Positions 43,042 to 51,979 of a stretch of DNA of 64,000 nt are shown here, piece after piece (the first letter of the stretch is position 1; each line of letters opens with the position of its first letter). Both the position numbers and the translations under genes were made by a program. The notes below the pieces were generated by a model. That model did no database searches, was not told where the DNA came from, and saw only the letters and a program-made list of their open reading frames with translations. The DNA comes from Thalassobacillus sp043497085. GTDB lineage: Bacteria > Bacillota > Bacilli > Bacillales > Halobacillaceae. The stretch is from assembly GCA_043497085.1 (NCBI GenBank), contig JBIEKI010000009.1, one strand, 5' to 3'.

Positions 43042-43593
43042 ATGAAAGTTTGCGTAATATATGGGAGTACAAGAGAAAATGGAAATACAGAGCTGTTAAC
43101 AGAAGAAGTAGTTAAAAACTTACCGGACGTCATCAGAATTGATCTTAAAAGGTATCATTATCATGATATTATTGATCAAAGACATGACAAAAGTGGATTT
43201 TCTCCCGTGGATGATGAGTACGATCAAATCATTGACCAAATCATTGATTGTGAGGTTTTAATTTTTGCGACACCTATTTACTGGTATGGGATGAGTAGTG
43301 TAATGAAACGTTTTATCGATCGCTGGTCACAGACGGTAAGAGATGAAAAATACCCGAATTTTAAAGGACAAATGAGTCAGAAAAAAGCCTATATTGTTGC
43401 GGTCGGTGGAGATGAGCCACGTGTGAAAGGTATCCCGCTTGTCCAACAGTTCCAGTACATCTGCGAATTTATCGGTTTAAATTATAAAGGATATCTATTA
43501 GGGGAAGGTGGGAAGCCTGGAGAAATTCTTAATGATAAGACAGCTTTAGAGGATGCACATAAGTTAGGAGAATTGATAAAGAGAAGAGCTTGA
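43042..43593 (+). CDS. NAD(P)H-dependent FMN reductase/flavodoxin-like protein
   Basis: 183 residues. KVCVIYGSTRENGNTELLTEEVV is the FMN phosphate loop and LIFATPIYWYGMSSVMKRFIDRWSQ the second FMN contact of the NADPH-dependent FMN reductase family. GAGGTGA precedes ATG 43042. A family A repeat lies directly after the stop. Likely a quinone, nitro or iron reductase; substrate unknown. Confidence 0.88.
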   Translation: MKVCVIYGSTRENGNTELLTEEVVKNLPDVIRIDLKRYHYHDIIDQRHDKSGFSPVDDEYDQIIDQIIDCEVLIFATPIYWYGMSSVMKRFIDRWSQTVRDEKYPNFKGQMSQKKAYIVAVGGDEPRVKGIPLVQQFQYICEFIGLNYKGYLLGEGGKPGEILNDKTALEDAHKLGELIKRRA

Positions 43594-43603
43594 GGGTTGT
43601 GAC

Positions 43604-43660
43604 GTGCCTGCCCCCCATTTCGCTAATGCTTTAGCGTGCTGGGGGGCAGGCACTTTTTTA
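43604..43660. repeat. Family A repeat, copy 7 (most symmetrical), acting as terminator
   Basis: GTGCCTGCCCCCCA, centre CGCTAATGCTTTAGCGTGCT, then GGGGGGCAGGCAC followed by TTTTTT. Placed between the convergent flavodoxin and gbsR genes, it should end transcription of both. Confidence 0.85.
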
Positions 43661-44221
43661 TTCTTCGGGATTCGTTTTTTCAATCGGGAGAAATTCAAAG
43701 ATCTCTCCGGAGTCAATGGATTGGGCCAGCTGCTCCAGCCAATGACAGTAACTCCTGTATTCCTCCAATTGTTTTAAATCCTGTTCTGCCCGTTGCTTTA
43801 AATCTTCCCCTGTGTTTTCATCTTCGAGGATTTGTTCCAGCTTCTCTTGAGCATAATTGATGGCAGTCAGGTTTAATTTGGCTTCTCTCTCCCACTTATC
43901 ACCGAAGAACTGGGAAAAATAATGAAAGAAATTTTTCTCGGCCAAAAACAGGTCTTTCCGTGTTCCTTTTTTCCAGACTTTCTTCACAATATTGATGTCT
44001 TGTAATTTACGGACGGCGGTGCTCATACTCGGTTTGCTCATGCCAAGTTCATCTTTCATATCATCAAGGGTCTGGGGATCATGCTTGAAATACAGGGTTG
44101 CGTATAGTCTGCCGATGGATGGGGTGACGCCGTAAAGGTCCATGGTTTCGGCGATTGAGTTAATGACTGCGCGTTCTGCCTGTTCCAGCAATTCTTCTGA
44201 GTTCTTCTGATTTTCTTCCAT
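43658..44221 (-). CDS. gbsR: GbsR-type repressor of choline-to-glycine-betaine genes
   Basis: 187 residues from ATG 44221. The MarR-like winged helix TPSIGRLYATLYFKHDPQTLDDMKDELGMSKPSMSTAVRKLQDINIVKKVWKKGTRKDLF matches GbsR/OpcR proteins, and the C-terminal part ends in an acidic tail. In B. subtilis GbsR senses choline and represses gbsAB and opuB (family knowledge). It is divergent from gbsA; two near-identical 18-bp palindromes lie between them, one just after each promoter. Confidence 0.9.
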   Translation of the reverse strand: MEENQKNSEELLEQAERAVINSIAETMDLYGVTPSIGRLYATLYFKHDPQTLDDMKDELGMSKPSMSTAVRKLQDINIVKKVWKKGTRKDLFLAEKNFFHYFSQFFGDKWEREAKLNLTAINYAQEKLEQILEDENTGEDLKQRAEQDLKQLEEYRSYCHWLEQLAQSIDSGEIFEFLPIEKTNPEE

Positions 44222-44260
44222 TGCAATCCCTCTTTTCCTATGTTTCGCACTATTCAATAA

Positions 44261-44278
44261 GTTAAATATAAATTTAAC
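44261..44278. promoter_or_regulatory. Candidate GbsR operator 1 (gbsR side)
   Basis: GTTAAATATAAATTTAAC, nearly perfect palindrome, lying just downstream of the gbsR promoter (TTGACA 44319-44314, 16-bp spacer, TATAGT 44297-44292 on the minus strand), so it would autoregulate gbsR. Confidence 0.65.
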
Positions 44279-44338
44279 TACTTTAATATTAACTATAACG
44301 CAACTTTTAGGAATGTCAAAAGAGAAAATGAGTGTTGG

Positions 44339-44367
44339 TTTACAACGAAAATCGAGTATGCTACTAT
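44339..44367 (+). promoter_or_regulatory. gbsA promoter
   Basis: TTTACA (44339-44344), 17-bp spacer, TACTAT (44362-44367). The palindrome at 44384 lies just after the expected start of transcription. Confidence 0.6.
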
Positions 44368-44383
44368 TAATTGTGTTAAATAC

Positions 44384-44401
44384 GTTAAAAATAAATTTAA
44401 T
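44384..44401. promoter_or_regulatory. Candidate GbsR operator 2 (gbsA side)
   Basis: GTTAAAAATAAATTTAAT matches operator 1 at 16 of 18 positions and sits between the gbsA promoter and its ribosome site, a roadblock-type position. Confidence 0.65.
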
Positions 44402-44428
44402 AAAGTTAATATAAAAGGAGTGATTGGC

Positions 44429-45895
44429 ATGAAAAAAATGTACATCAATGGGGCTTGGACGGAAGCTCGTTCCGGAAAAACAAGGGAGATCATCAACCCA
44501 TTCAATCAGGAAGTTATCGCTACAACAGCGGAAGGGGACGCAGAAGATACGAAACTGGCGATCGCTGCGGCACGGGAAGCTTTCGATCATGGGGAATGGA
44601 GTCATACCCCTGCTTCTGAACGAGGAAAAAAAGTACTCGAGATTGCCAGATTGATAGAAAGAGGTAGGGAAGAACTGTCGGAATTAGAGTCTCTCGATAC
44701 CGGAAAAACCATTGAAGAAAGCCGTGCCGATATGGACGATATTGCAGAGGTTTTCCGTTATTTCGCAGGGCTGGCTGATAAGGACGGCGGAGAAATAATT
44801 GAATCCCCAATCCCAAATAGCCAAAGTAAAGTTGTTCGTGAACCGGTTGGCGTGTGCGGGCAAATCACCCCGTGGAATTATCCGCTGTTACAGGCAGCCT
44901 GGAAAATTGCCCCGGCGCTTGCAGCTGGCAATACCATCGTAATGAAACCGAGTGAAATAACACCACTTACAACAGTAAAGGTGACGGAATTAATGGAAGA
45001 AGTCGGTTTTCCGAATGGTGTCGTCAACCTGGTTCTCGGTGAAGGAGCGACTGTTGGTAATGAACTGGCTGTCAGCCATGACGTCGACCTTATTTCTTTT
45101 ACCGGCGGCATTGTGACAGGCAAGAAAATTATGCAGGCAGCAAGCAGCAATGTGAAAAAAATTGCGCTTGAGCTTGGCGGAAAAAATCCGAACATCGTCT
45201 TTGCGGATGCTGATTTTGATACAGCCGTTGACCAGGCTTTGAATGCAGCTTTCTTCCATGCCGGGCAAGTTTGTTCGGCAGGGGCCAGGTTACTCGTGGA
45301 AGATTCGCTTTATGACCGCTTTGTCGAAGCACTTGCGGAAAGAGCGAAGCGAATTAAACTGGGCAACGGATTCGATGAGAATACAGAATCGGGTCCATTA
45401 ATTTCTGCAGAGCACCGGGCTAAAGTGGAAAAATACGTGGAGATCGGAAAAGAGGAAGGAGCTACTGTGTTAGTTGGCGGCTCCCGGCCTGAAGATCCTG
45501 AACTTCAAGACGGCTTCTTTTATTTGCCGACGATCATGACTGATTGCCGTTCCGATATGACAATCGTGCAGGAAGAGGTATTCGGCCCTGTTTTAACGGT
45601 CGAACGGTTTGAAAATGAAGAAGAAGCGGTGCGCCTTGCGAACGATACGATCTATGGTCTTGCCGGTGCCGTCTGGACGACGGACGTGGATAAGGCCGAA
45701 CGCGTAGCTGCCCAATTACGTATGGGTACCGTTTGGATCAACGACTTTCACCCTTATTTTGCCCAGGCGCCGTGGGGTGGATATAAGCAGTCAGGAATTG
45801 GACGTGAGTTAGGCAAGCCTGGCTTAGAAGAGTACACAGAAACGAAACATTTGTATCGGAATCTCAAACCAGAGCCGATTAACTGGTTTAAATAA
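44429..45895 (+). CDS. gbsA: Betaine-aldehyde dehydrogenase
   Basis: 488 residues from ATG 44429 (AAAAGGAG upstream). Aldehyde-dehydrogenase motifs: GQITPWNYPLLQAAWKIAPALAAGN, LELGGKNPNIVFADADFD with the general-base Glu, and FFHAGQVCSAGARL with the catalytic Cys (~285). C-terminal PWGGYKQSGIGRELGKPGLEEYTETKHLY matches GbsA/BetB. It oxidises betaine aldehyde to the osmoprotectant glycine betaine with NAD+. It forms an operon with the dehydrogenase 51 bp downstream. Confidence 0.93.
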   Translation: MKKMYINGAWTEARSGKTREIINPFNQEVIATTAEGDAEDTKLAIAAAREAFDHGEWSHTPASERGKKVLEIARLIERGREELSELESLDTGKTIEESRADMDDIAEVFRYFAGLADKDGGEIIESPIPNSQSKVVREPVGVCGQITPWNYPLLQAAWKIAPALAAGNTIVMKPSEITPLTTVKVTELMEEVGFPNGVVNLVLGEGATVGNELAVSHDVDLISFTGGIVTGKKIMQAASSNVKKIALELGGKNPNIVFADADFDTAVDQALNAAFFHAGQVCSAGARLLVEDSLYDRFVEALAERAKRIKLGNGFDENTESGPLISAEHRAKVEKYVEIGKEEGATVLVGGSRPEDPELQDGFFYLPTIMTDCRSDMTIVQEEVFGPVLTVERFENEEEAVRLANDTIYGLAGAVWTTDVDKAERVAAQLRMGTVWINDFHPYFAQAPWGGYKQSGIGRELGKPGLEEYTETKHLYRNLKPEPINWFK

Positions 45896-45946
45896 TTGTT
45901 TTAGAATAAATGAGCGTGTTTGGTGAATTTCAAGGAGGTTTGTAAG

Positions 45947-47632
45947 ATGAGTGAAAGATATGATTATGTAATTATCGGCGGTGGGAGTGCAGGTTCTGTA
46001 CTCGGTAACCGCCTTAGTGAAGATGGCAATCGCAGCGTGCTGATTCTCGAGGCAGGACGCAGTGATTTTTCGTGGGATCTGTTAATTCAAATGCCTGCGG
46101 CTTTACCATTCCCATCAGGGAAGAGCTTGTATGACTGGAAATACGAATCGGATCCTGAACCTTACATGGGGGGACGGCGCATCAAGCATGCCCGGGGGAA
46201 GGTGCTCGGCGGTTCGAGTTCCATCAACGGCATGATTTATCAGCGCGGTAATCCGAAGGACTATGAACGCTGGGGCGCCGACACCGGGATGGAGACGTGG
46301 GATTTTGCCCATTGTCTTCCTTATTTTAAACGCTTGGAAAATGCTTTAGCAGCAGATCCGGATGATGAGTACCGTGGGCACGATGGTCCGATTAAATTAG
46401 AGCGCGGACCGGCAAAGAACCCTTTATTCCAGGCTTTCTTTGACGCAGCTGTAGAAGCTGGCTATTCCCGGACACCGGATGTTAATGGGTATCGTCAGGA
46501 AGGGTTCGGCCCGTTCGATAAGCATGTGTATAAAGGCCGACGTATGTCCGCATCCCGTGCCTATTTGCATCCCGTTAAATATCGTAAAAACCTTACCATT
46601 AAAACACGTGCATTCGTGAAAAATATCGACATTAATGGGGATCGGGCAGACGGTGTCACATACCAGCGGAACGGCAAGACGCATCAGGTGACTGCAGGGG
46701 AAGTAATCCTTGCCGGCGGTGCTATCAATACGCCGCAGCTGCTTCAGTTATCCGGTGTGGGTGACCCGGAACACTTGCGATCCGTTGGCGTGGAGCCGAA
46801 AGTGGACCTGCCAGGGGTAGGGGAGAACCTGCAGGATCATCTGGAAACCTATATTCAATACGCTTGTCCACAACCGGTTTCTCAGCAGCCTAACTTGAAA
46901 CTATCACGCATGCCTTGGATTGGCTTGCAGTGGATTCTCGGACGGAAAGGCCCGGCAGCCACCAACCATTTTGAAGGGGGAGGTTTCGTACGTTCCAATG
47001 AGACTGTCGACTATCCTAACCTGATGTTCCACTTCCTGCCGGTAGCGGTGCGATACGATGGGCAAAAAGCGGAAACGGAACACGGATTCCAGGTTCATGT
47101 GGGACCGATGTACTCCGATGCCCGTGGGTCATTAAAGATTCGTTCCAACAATCCTAAAGAACACCCAAGCATGGTTTATAACTACCTGTCTACGGAACAG
47201 GACAAACGGGAGTGGGTAGAAGCGATCAGGGTTTCCAGAGAGATTATGGCGCAGCCAGCCATGAAACCTTACAATTCAGGAGAAATTTCACCTGGTCCGT
47301 CTGTACAAACAGATGAAGAGATTTTAGATTGGGTGGCGAAAGATGCGGAGACGGCACTTCATCCATCCTGCACGGCTAAAATGGGACCGGATTCTGACCC
47401 GATGGCAGTCGTCGATCCGAAAACGATGAAAGTCCACGGGCTTGATAACGTACGCGTGGTGGATGCCTCTGCTATGCCGTACGTCACAAACGGAAATATC
47501 CATGCGCCGGTGCTGATGTTAGCGGAGAAGGCAGCAGACTTAATTCTCGAAAAAGAACCTCTCAAGCCTATTAATATTGACTACTATCGTCATGGAGTGG
47601 ATCCAGTTGACGCAGGTACAGTTACTAGTTAA
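45947..47632 (+). CDS. betA: Choline dehydrogenase, GMC flavoprotein family
   Basis: 561 residues from ATG 45947 (AAGGAGG upstream). GMC motifs: [20 protein letters not shown] (FAD), [35 protein letters not shown], and catalytic His region [12 protein letters not shown] with [16 protein letters not shown]. It oxidises choline to betaine aldehyde, upstream of GbsA. B. subtilis uses the iron alcohol dehydrogenase GbsB at this place, so the locus mixes gbs-type control with a bet-type enzyme. A terminator follows. Confidence 0.92.
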   Translation: MSERYDYVIIGGGSAGSVLGNRLSEDGNRSVLILEAGRSDFSWDLLIQMPAALPFPSGKSLYDWKYESDPEPYMGGRRIKHARGKVLGGSSSINGMIYQRGNPKDYERWGADTGMETWDFAHCLPYFKRLENALAADPDDEYRGHDGPIKLERGPAKNPLFQAFFDAAVEAGYSRTPDVNGYRQEGFGPFDKHVYKGRRMSASRAYLHPVKYRKNLTIKTRAFVKNIDINGDRADGVTYQRNGKTHQVTAGEVILAGGAINTPQLLQLSGVGDPEHLRSVGVEPKVDLPGVGENLQDHLETYIQYACPQPVSQQPNLKLSRMPWIGLQWILGRKGPAATNHFEGGGFVRSNETVDYPNLMFHFLPVAVRYDGQKAETEHGFQVHVGPMYSDARGSLKIRSNNPKEHPSMVYNYLSTEQDKREWVEAIRVSREIMAQPAMKPYNSGEISPGPSVQTDEEILDWVAKDAETALHPSCTAKMGPDSDPMAVVDPKTMKVHGLDNVRVVDASAMPYVTNGNIHAPVLMLAEKAADLILEKEPLKPINIDYYRHGVDPVDAGTVTS

Positions 47633-47647
47633 GTATGATAGATGATC

Positions 47648-47692
47648 AAAAGAGCGTTGAATTGCACAAGCAATTTGACGCTCTTTTTTTAG
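47648..47692 (+). terminator. Terminator after betA
   Basis: AAAGAGCGT...ACGCTCTTT with an inner ATTGC/GCAAT stem, ending in seven T. Confidence 0.88.
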
Positions 47693-47767
47693 TGGCTATG
47701 TGACTGTTTAATATACGAAGCAAAAAAAGAACTTCCTTAAAGTTTAAGGGAGTTACTAATCTTGTAT

Positions 47768-47828
47768 CACATTGCCAGACCCAATACGCTTATGCTTTCG
47801 TATGCTCGGGGACTGGCATTTTTTCTAT
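47768..47828. repeat. Family A repeat, copy 8
   Basis: ATTGCCAGACCCAATACGC, centre TTATGCTTTCGTATGCT, then CGGGGACTGGCATTTTTT. The CAGACCC/GGGACTG arms are variants of the family core. The rest of 47830-48008 shows nothing clear. Confidence 0.65.
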
Positions 47829-48008
47829 TGTTAATGGCATTTATTCTTTGCAGGTTTTGGCAGCATGTTTATTAGCAAAGTGGTATAAGTCAACGAGCCT
47901 TCGAATGAATGAAATTGTATTTATTTGGTTTTATCTCGAATTCAAGTTTTCTTTATAAGGGCAGGATTGTGGAAGATTAGAATTCGAGACATAGCTTATT
48001 TAATAAAT

Positions 48009-48057
48009 AACTCCTGACTGGGAACATTAAAATCAATAAGATAAAAGGAGTTCCCAG
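48009..48057 (+). promoter_or_regulatory. Possible ribosome-site-sequestering hairpins
   Basis: AACTCC (48009-48014) can pair with GGAGTT (48047-48052), and CTGGGAAC (48018-48025) with GTTCCCAG (48050-48057). Both pairings involve or flank the GGAG ribosome site of the gene starting at 48060, and they exclude each other. Confidence 0.4.
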
Positions 48058-48059
48058 AT

Positions 48060-48512
48060 ATGTGGATCAATATAGTGTTCGGTCTAGTTATTCCCTGGGT
48101 AACGATCGGTTATTTATTCAAAAAAAATCCAGTAGTAATCATATTGATGTATCCAATAGGGGTAGCTATTGCATTTGTGGGCAGTGATTGGGGTTTCGGA
48201 CTTTTTTGGGAAGTTACTCCGACTTATGAGCAGAACCGTTCTTTGCCGGCGTTTCCTTTCAAAATCGGTTACTTGCCCCTATTGTCCGTTTTGTTTGGTT
48301 ATATAAAAGCAAAGGAAATAGTCAAAACACCTCTACTTATAATTTTATTCACGATCATTACCGTTTTTATGGAATTTGTGGGGGTTTGGGCGGGTAAAAT
48401 TGTCTATTCTCATGGTTGGAACATTTTCTGGACGCTTTTCATCTATTTATTTGGGTTTATGGGAGCAGCCTTCTATATAAAAATACTTAAGAAGTATAAA
48501 ATTTTAGAGTAG
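48060..48512 (+). CDS. Small polytopic membrane protein (CBO0543-like)
   Basis: 150 residues with four to five hydrophobic segments: MWINIVFGLVIPWVTIGYLF, VVIILMYPIGVAIAFVG, TPLLIILFTIITVFMEFVGVWAG and IFWTLFIYLFGFMGAAFYIKIL. The layout recalls the uncharacterised CBO0543 family of Firmicutes. Function unknown. AAAAGGAG precedes ATG 48060 within inverted repeats. Confidence 0.7.
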   Translation: MWINIVFGLVIPWVTIGYLFKKNPVVIILMYPIGVAIAFVGSDWGFGLFWEVTPTYEQNRSLPAFPFKIGYLPLLSVLFGYIKAKEIVKTPLLIILFTIITVFMEFVGVWAGKIVYSHGWNIFWTLFIYLFGFMGAAFYIKILKKYKILE

Positions 48513-48861
48513 AGATCTATTTACCCTCTATCATCCGAGCTAGTACAGGGTTAGTGCTCGTTTAATGCAGGGTATCTCGAAAACAAGTCTTCAAGTAAAG
48601 GGGGCAAACCAGGAATAATGGTTTGGTTTGTTCCTATTTTTGTAAGAGATAAGTTTTTTGAGAGAATTTAAAGGACCATTAAATGGAATCATCCTGAAAT
48701 TAAATATTGTGAAAAATCAAGAACTGTGATATTGGTATTTGTTGAATTGCTCGAAAAGTATTTTTAAGAAATACGAGTTCAGCCTCATAAGCGCCGCATG
48801 TTAGAGAAGTAAATTACCCCTGTCCAAAATAGGACAGGGGTTTCGATATTACTACTTTAAT
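48513..48861. other. 349-bp region without a gene, with hairpins
   Basis: AAACCAGGAATAATGGTTT (about 48605-48625) is a small hairpin. CCCCTGTCC/GGACAGGGG at 48817-48840 is a terminator-like hairpin before the P450 3' end. No other feature seen. Confidence 0.45.
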
Positions 48862-50091
48862 TTATCGATAGACCTTCATAGGAAGATGCACTAAAGACTG
48901 ACCGGGAGCTGAAGCGGTTAAATTGTTCTCCAGCTCGAATGATTCTACTGGTTCAATGCAGGAGAATTTTTGTAAAAATGTCTCCAGTGCCAGCTTCATT
49001 TCTAATCGGGCAAGAGGGGCACCTAAGCAAAAGTGATTCCCTTTACCAAAGGTTAAATTTTTTTTATTATTGGAGCGGTGAATATTGAGAGTGAAAGGAT
49101 CTTCAAATACCTCTTCATCCATATTGGCTGCGCTCATCCAGGCAACGACGACATCCCCTTTTTTAAGGTCAAGACCTAATACATCAGTATCTTGTTTCAC
49201 GGTCCGATCTCTCTTTGATATATGAAAACGATACCGAATCATTTCTTCAACAGCATCGGGAACCATTTCTAAATCGTTTCGGAGCTCTTCATAGAGAGAT
49301 TGATCATCATAAAGCAAGGAATAAAACGTATTGGCCAGGGCATGACTGGTGGTCTCAATTCCTGCCCCTAATAGAAACATGGAGACTCGTACAATTTCAT
49401 CATCGGAAAACTTCTCCCCGTCTACTTCCGCATTGATTAAATCAGATATAATATCTTCCGATGGGTTTGCCCGTTTCTCAACAACAATAGGGTAGAGGTA
49501 TTGGAAATATTCTTTGGCGGCCTCTTGTTTCTTCCTTTCAATTTCCTCTTCGTTTCCTTTTTCATAGGGTTGAAATAGAACATCGACCCATTGCTTAAAT
49601 TGTCTCCGATTCTCTATAGGAATCCCGAATAGTTCAGCGATCACCATTCCAGGCAGGGGAGCTGCCAGTGCTTGTACGATATCAACTGTGGAATTCTCCT
49701 CGATATCTTCAACAAGTTCGGTCGCAATTCGTTGTATCCGAGGCTCCCAATTCTTTAGGCTGCGAGGGGTAAAAGCTGCCGATAATAGGGAGCGCCTCTT
49801 TCGTTGAACCGGAGGATCGACCATGATGTTGGTATTATCAGGCAGTGTTCCTTCTTCGTTATTTGCGCCTACAGGAATGGCGCTTCTGGGACCTTCCACT
49901 GAAAAAACTTCATAATTAGACAGCACCTCTTTCACATGTTCATATTTAAAAACATGCCATGTATTTGTGCCTTCATGAAAATAAACAGGATGGGAAGAAA
50001 GCATTTCTTTATACCAATCCAACGGGAAAAATTCTTCCGAACGTGTCTCGAAGTTTTTTACGTCTTGCAAGGAAATGATTTCTTTAGCCAT
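48862..50091 (-). CDS. Cytochrome P450
   Basis: 409 residues, the usual length for a soluble bacterial class I P450. I-helix oxygen-activation motif LGAGIETTS (~240), ExxR region EEMIRYRF (~285) and haem Cys loop FGKGNHFCLGAPLARLE (~350). It is preceded, with 56 bp between, by a ferredoxin gene and then a TetR gene, so the ferredoxin probably delivers electrons. Substrate unknown; fatty acid or terpenoid are common for Bacillus relatives. A GGAGAGAAAG-type site precedes the ATG. Confidence 0.92.
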   Translation of the reverse strand: MAKEIISLQDVKNFETRSEEFFPLDWYKEMLSSHPVYFHEGTNTWHVFKYEHVKEVLSNYEVFSVEGPRSAIPVGANNEEGTLPDNTNIMVDPPVQRKRRSLLSAAFTPRSLKNWEPRIQRIATELVEDIEENSTVDIVQALAAPLPGMVIAELFGIPIENRRQFKQWVDVLFQPYEKGNEEEIERKKQEAAKEYFQYLYPIVVEKRANPSEDIISDLINAEVDGEKFSDDEIVRVSMFLLGAGIETTSHALANTFYSLLYDDQSLYEELRNDLEMVPDAVEEMIRYRFHISKRDRTVKQDTDVLGLDLKKGDVVVAWMSAANMDEEVFEDPFTLNIHRSNNKKNLTFGKGNHFCLGAPLARLEMKLALETFLQKFSCIEPVESFELENNLTASAPGQSLVHLPMKVYR

Positions 50092-50147
50092 TAAGCTTTC
50101 TCTCCTTTAATTTTAAAATTGAAGGGTCCACTGCCTTTATCGTCAAG

Positions 50148-50384
50148 CTAATCTTCCTTATTAAAAGGCTGGTCAGACACTCTTATTGCTTCTGTAGGGC
50201 AATCCTCCACAGCTTCTTCTAAAGCCTCCACTTTGTCCAGTGGTATGGAGGAAGAGCCCCTGTTCTGATCTAGCTTCACAAACGCTAACGTCTCTTCATC
50301 AAGTTCGAAAATATCGGGGGCTATTGCTTCACAACTTCCACAGCCAATGCATGCTTCACGATCAATGATGGCATATTTAGCCAT
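50148..50384 (-). CDS. Single [4Fe-4S]-cluster ferredoxin, P450 redox partner
   Basis: 78 residues. KYAIIDREACIGCGSCEAIAPDIFELDEE supplies three Cys (CxxCxxC), and DCPTEAI the fourth. It resembles the Bacillus-type ferredoxin Fer, a known P450 donor. ATG follows GGAGGTGTAG. It is co-directional with, and between, the TetR and P450 genes. Confidence 0.9.
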   Translation of the reverse strand: MAKYAIIDREACIGCGSCEAIAPDIFELDEETLAFVKLDQNRGSSSIPLDKVEALEEAVEDCPTEAIRVSDQPFNKED

Positions 50385-50443
50385 ATCTACACCTCCATTT
50401 AATCTTGCTGCTTAGGGTGCGTTTTAACTCTCAGCGGGGCAAT

Positions 50444-51070
50444 TCACCAACTTTTATAAAAACCGTTTCGCAAATAATTAAATACCGTGTCCAAAAATTG
50501 ATTGTATGGTATAGCTCCAGATACTTCAGATGGATCATCATCTGGGAGTATGATCTTAAGGCTACCGTCGTATAAAGGCATCATGGCACCGTAAACCGCC
50601 CCGACAAGAAGGTGTGTATGTTCTTCGGAGTAATGTCCACTTGAGAACTGATTTAAGTTCTGTCGGGCTGATATTTTCAATTGTTGTAAAGCGTTGAGAA
50701 TATAGGGCACGAGCGACGGATTTTTTCTTGAAAGCGATGCAAGTTCCCTTATTTTTCGAAAATGGTCTACTGTCAGCTGCATCTTCATCAAATGGTACAT
50801 CACATCGAGAGGAGAAGTATCTCTTGGCAAACGTGCCATCAGATTCTCTGCCTCCTGAGTATTTTTAAAGCACAAAGCAGCGGTCGCCACTGCTTCTTCC
50901 TTGCATGAGAAGTGATTGGCGAATGTTCTTCTGGAGTAAACGGCGAGTTGAACGACATCCTCAATTGTGAATCCATCTAATCCTCGTTCGAGCGCCAACT
51001 CAAAGGCTGCATCAGCCAACGCATGGGCTGTAGCTTCTTTTTTTATTTCACGCAAACCTGGTTTTCGCAT
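50444..51070 (-). CDS. TetR-family regulator of the P450 operon
   Basis: 208 residues. The helix-turn-helix is visible in ATAHALADAAFELALERGLDGFTIEDVVQLAVYSRRTFANHFSCKEEAVA. First gene of the TetR-ferredoxin-P450 unit. A palindrome ATTGCTCAATGGGCAAT at 51149-51165, about 80 bp before the start, is a candidate autoregulatory operator. Confidence 0.88.
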   Translation of the reverse strand: MRKPGLREIKKEATAHALADAAFELALERGLDGFTIEDVVQLAVYSRRTFANHFSCKEEAVATAALCFKNTQEAENLMARLPRDTSPLDVMYHLMKMQLTVDHFRKIRELASLSRKNPSLVPYILNALQQLKISARQNLNQFSSGHYSEEHTHLLVGAVYGAMMPLYDGSLKIILPDDDPSEVSGAIPYNQFLDTVFNYLRNGFYKSW

Positions 51071-51148
51071 TAAACCCCGCTCTCCTTTTTAAATGAAATT
51101 TGAATTAGTAAAGTCATTTATATTTAGTATTTTTGCATATTAAGCATT

Positions 51149-51165
51149 ATTGCTCAATGGGCAAT
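51149..51165. promoter_or_regulatory. Candidate operator for the P450-operon TetR
   Basis: ATTGCTCAATGGGCAAT: an imperfect palindrome ATTGCyCAnTGrGCAAT in the region upstream of the TetR start. A further perfect palindrome CTCAGTACTGAG lies at 51348-51359 nearer the next gene. Confidence 0.4.
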
Positions 51166-51425
51166 TAGTGGTGAGTTTTTTGGGAAAATTAAAAGGCGCC
51201 TCTTTACATAGGGACCTGGGATTAGCTACTGGGTAGAAAAGAATATTTGGGCAAAGGAGTTGCTAGCAATAAGTACTTTTTCTATTGTCTTACTCAGTAT
51301 GAGTTTATTATATTTTGGATTACTTTTCTTAGGTTAAGAATATTTATCTCAGTACTGAGTGTTCAACAATAGGGGGCTTTTCAAGAGTAAGATGCGTGAT
51401 GCGTCCGAGAGAGAGGAGAATGTTG

Positions 51426-51632
51426 ATGTTATCAAAGAGGAAAACCACAACAGGAAAATGGCTTGTTTATTTAGGTTTGTGGATTTTTGCTGCTGGATTT
51501 GCATTTAGTGAATTTATTGATATCAAAGGTAAACCAAAATTGTTAGAATCGGCATCTACTCCAATGATAGTAATAGGATTATTGATGGTAATCACGTCAA
51601 ATTTCTTTAATAAAAAACGTTCAGATATATAA
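51426..51632 (+). CDS. Small membrane protein, unknown
   Basis: 68 residues from ATG 51426 (GAGAGGAGA upstream; ATG 51420 also possible). Two hydrophobic segments: WLVYLGLWIFAAGFAFSEFI and TPMIVIGLLMVITSNFF, basic at both ends. Not recognised. Good ribosome site makes it a real gene. Confidence 0.55.
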   Translation: MLSKRKTTTGKWLVYLGLWIFAAGFAFSEFIDIKGKPKLLESASTPMIVIGLLMVITSNFFNKKRSDI

Positions 51633-51933
51633 ATTAGGATATCAGGAGTTCGAGTCTCAAAGTATTTGGTCAAAGCATAAGCAGTATTATTTATGGTTAA
51701 GTCTTAAAAAGGACAGTTTATCTTGATCCTATTAGTACATACAGTCTAGAAAAAGAGAAAACATTTGTTTATATCTTGATATCGATTCTTCATGTAAAGG
51801 AGGCGATAGCTGAATAGTGTCTATCACTTATTATGCTAACGGAGCTCTTCCATAATTGGAAATAAGTTTACTATTATATCGCTCATTTTACTAATGAATA
51901 ATGGTCTCTACTTTACATGGAAGGATAGGATAC
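51633..51933. other. ~300-bp region without a gene
   Basis: AT-rich, frequent stops on both strands; an AAAGGAGG at ~51797 is not followed by a usable start codon. Nothing else seen. Confidence 0.4.
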
Positions 51934-51968
51934 AAAAAAGCTAGTCTCTCGAAAAATAAGAGACTAGC
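51934..51968 (-). terminator. Terminator of the glycine-betaine-binding protein gene
   Basis: A 10-bp stem, GCTAGTCTCT (51940-51949) with AGAGACTAGC (51959-51968), followed on the minus strand by six T. Confidence 0.85.
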
Positions 51969-51979
51969 TTTTACTATCT

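Noticed and set aside
51650..51670. tRNA T-arm-like GAGTTCGAGTCTC
   Set aside because: The stem does not close beyond three pairs and no acceptor, D or anticodon arm is upstream.
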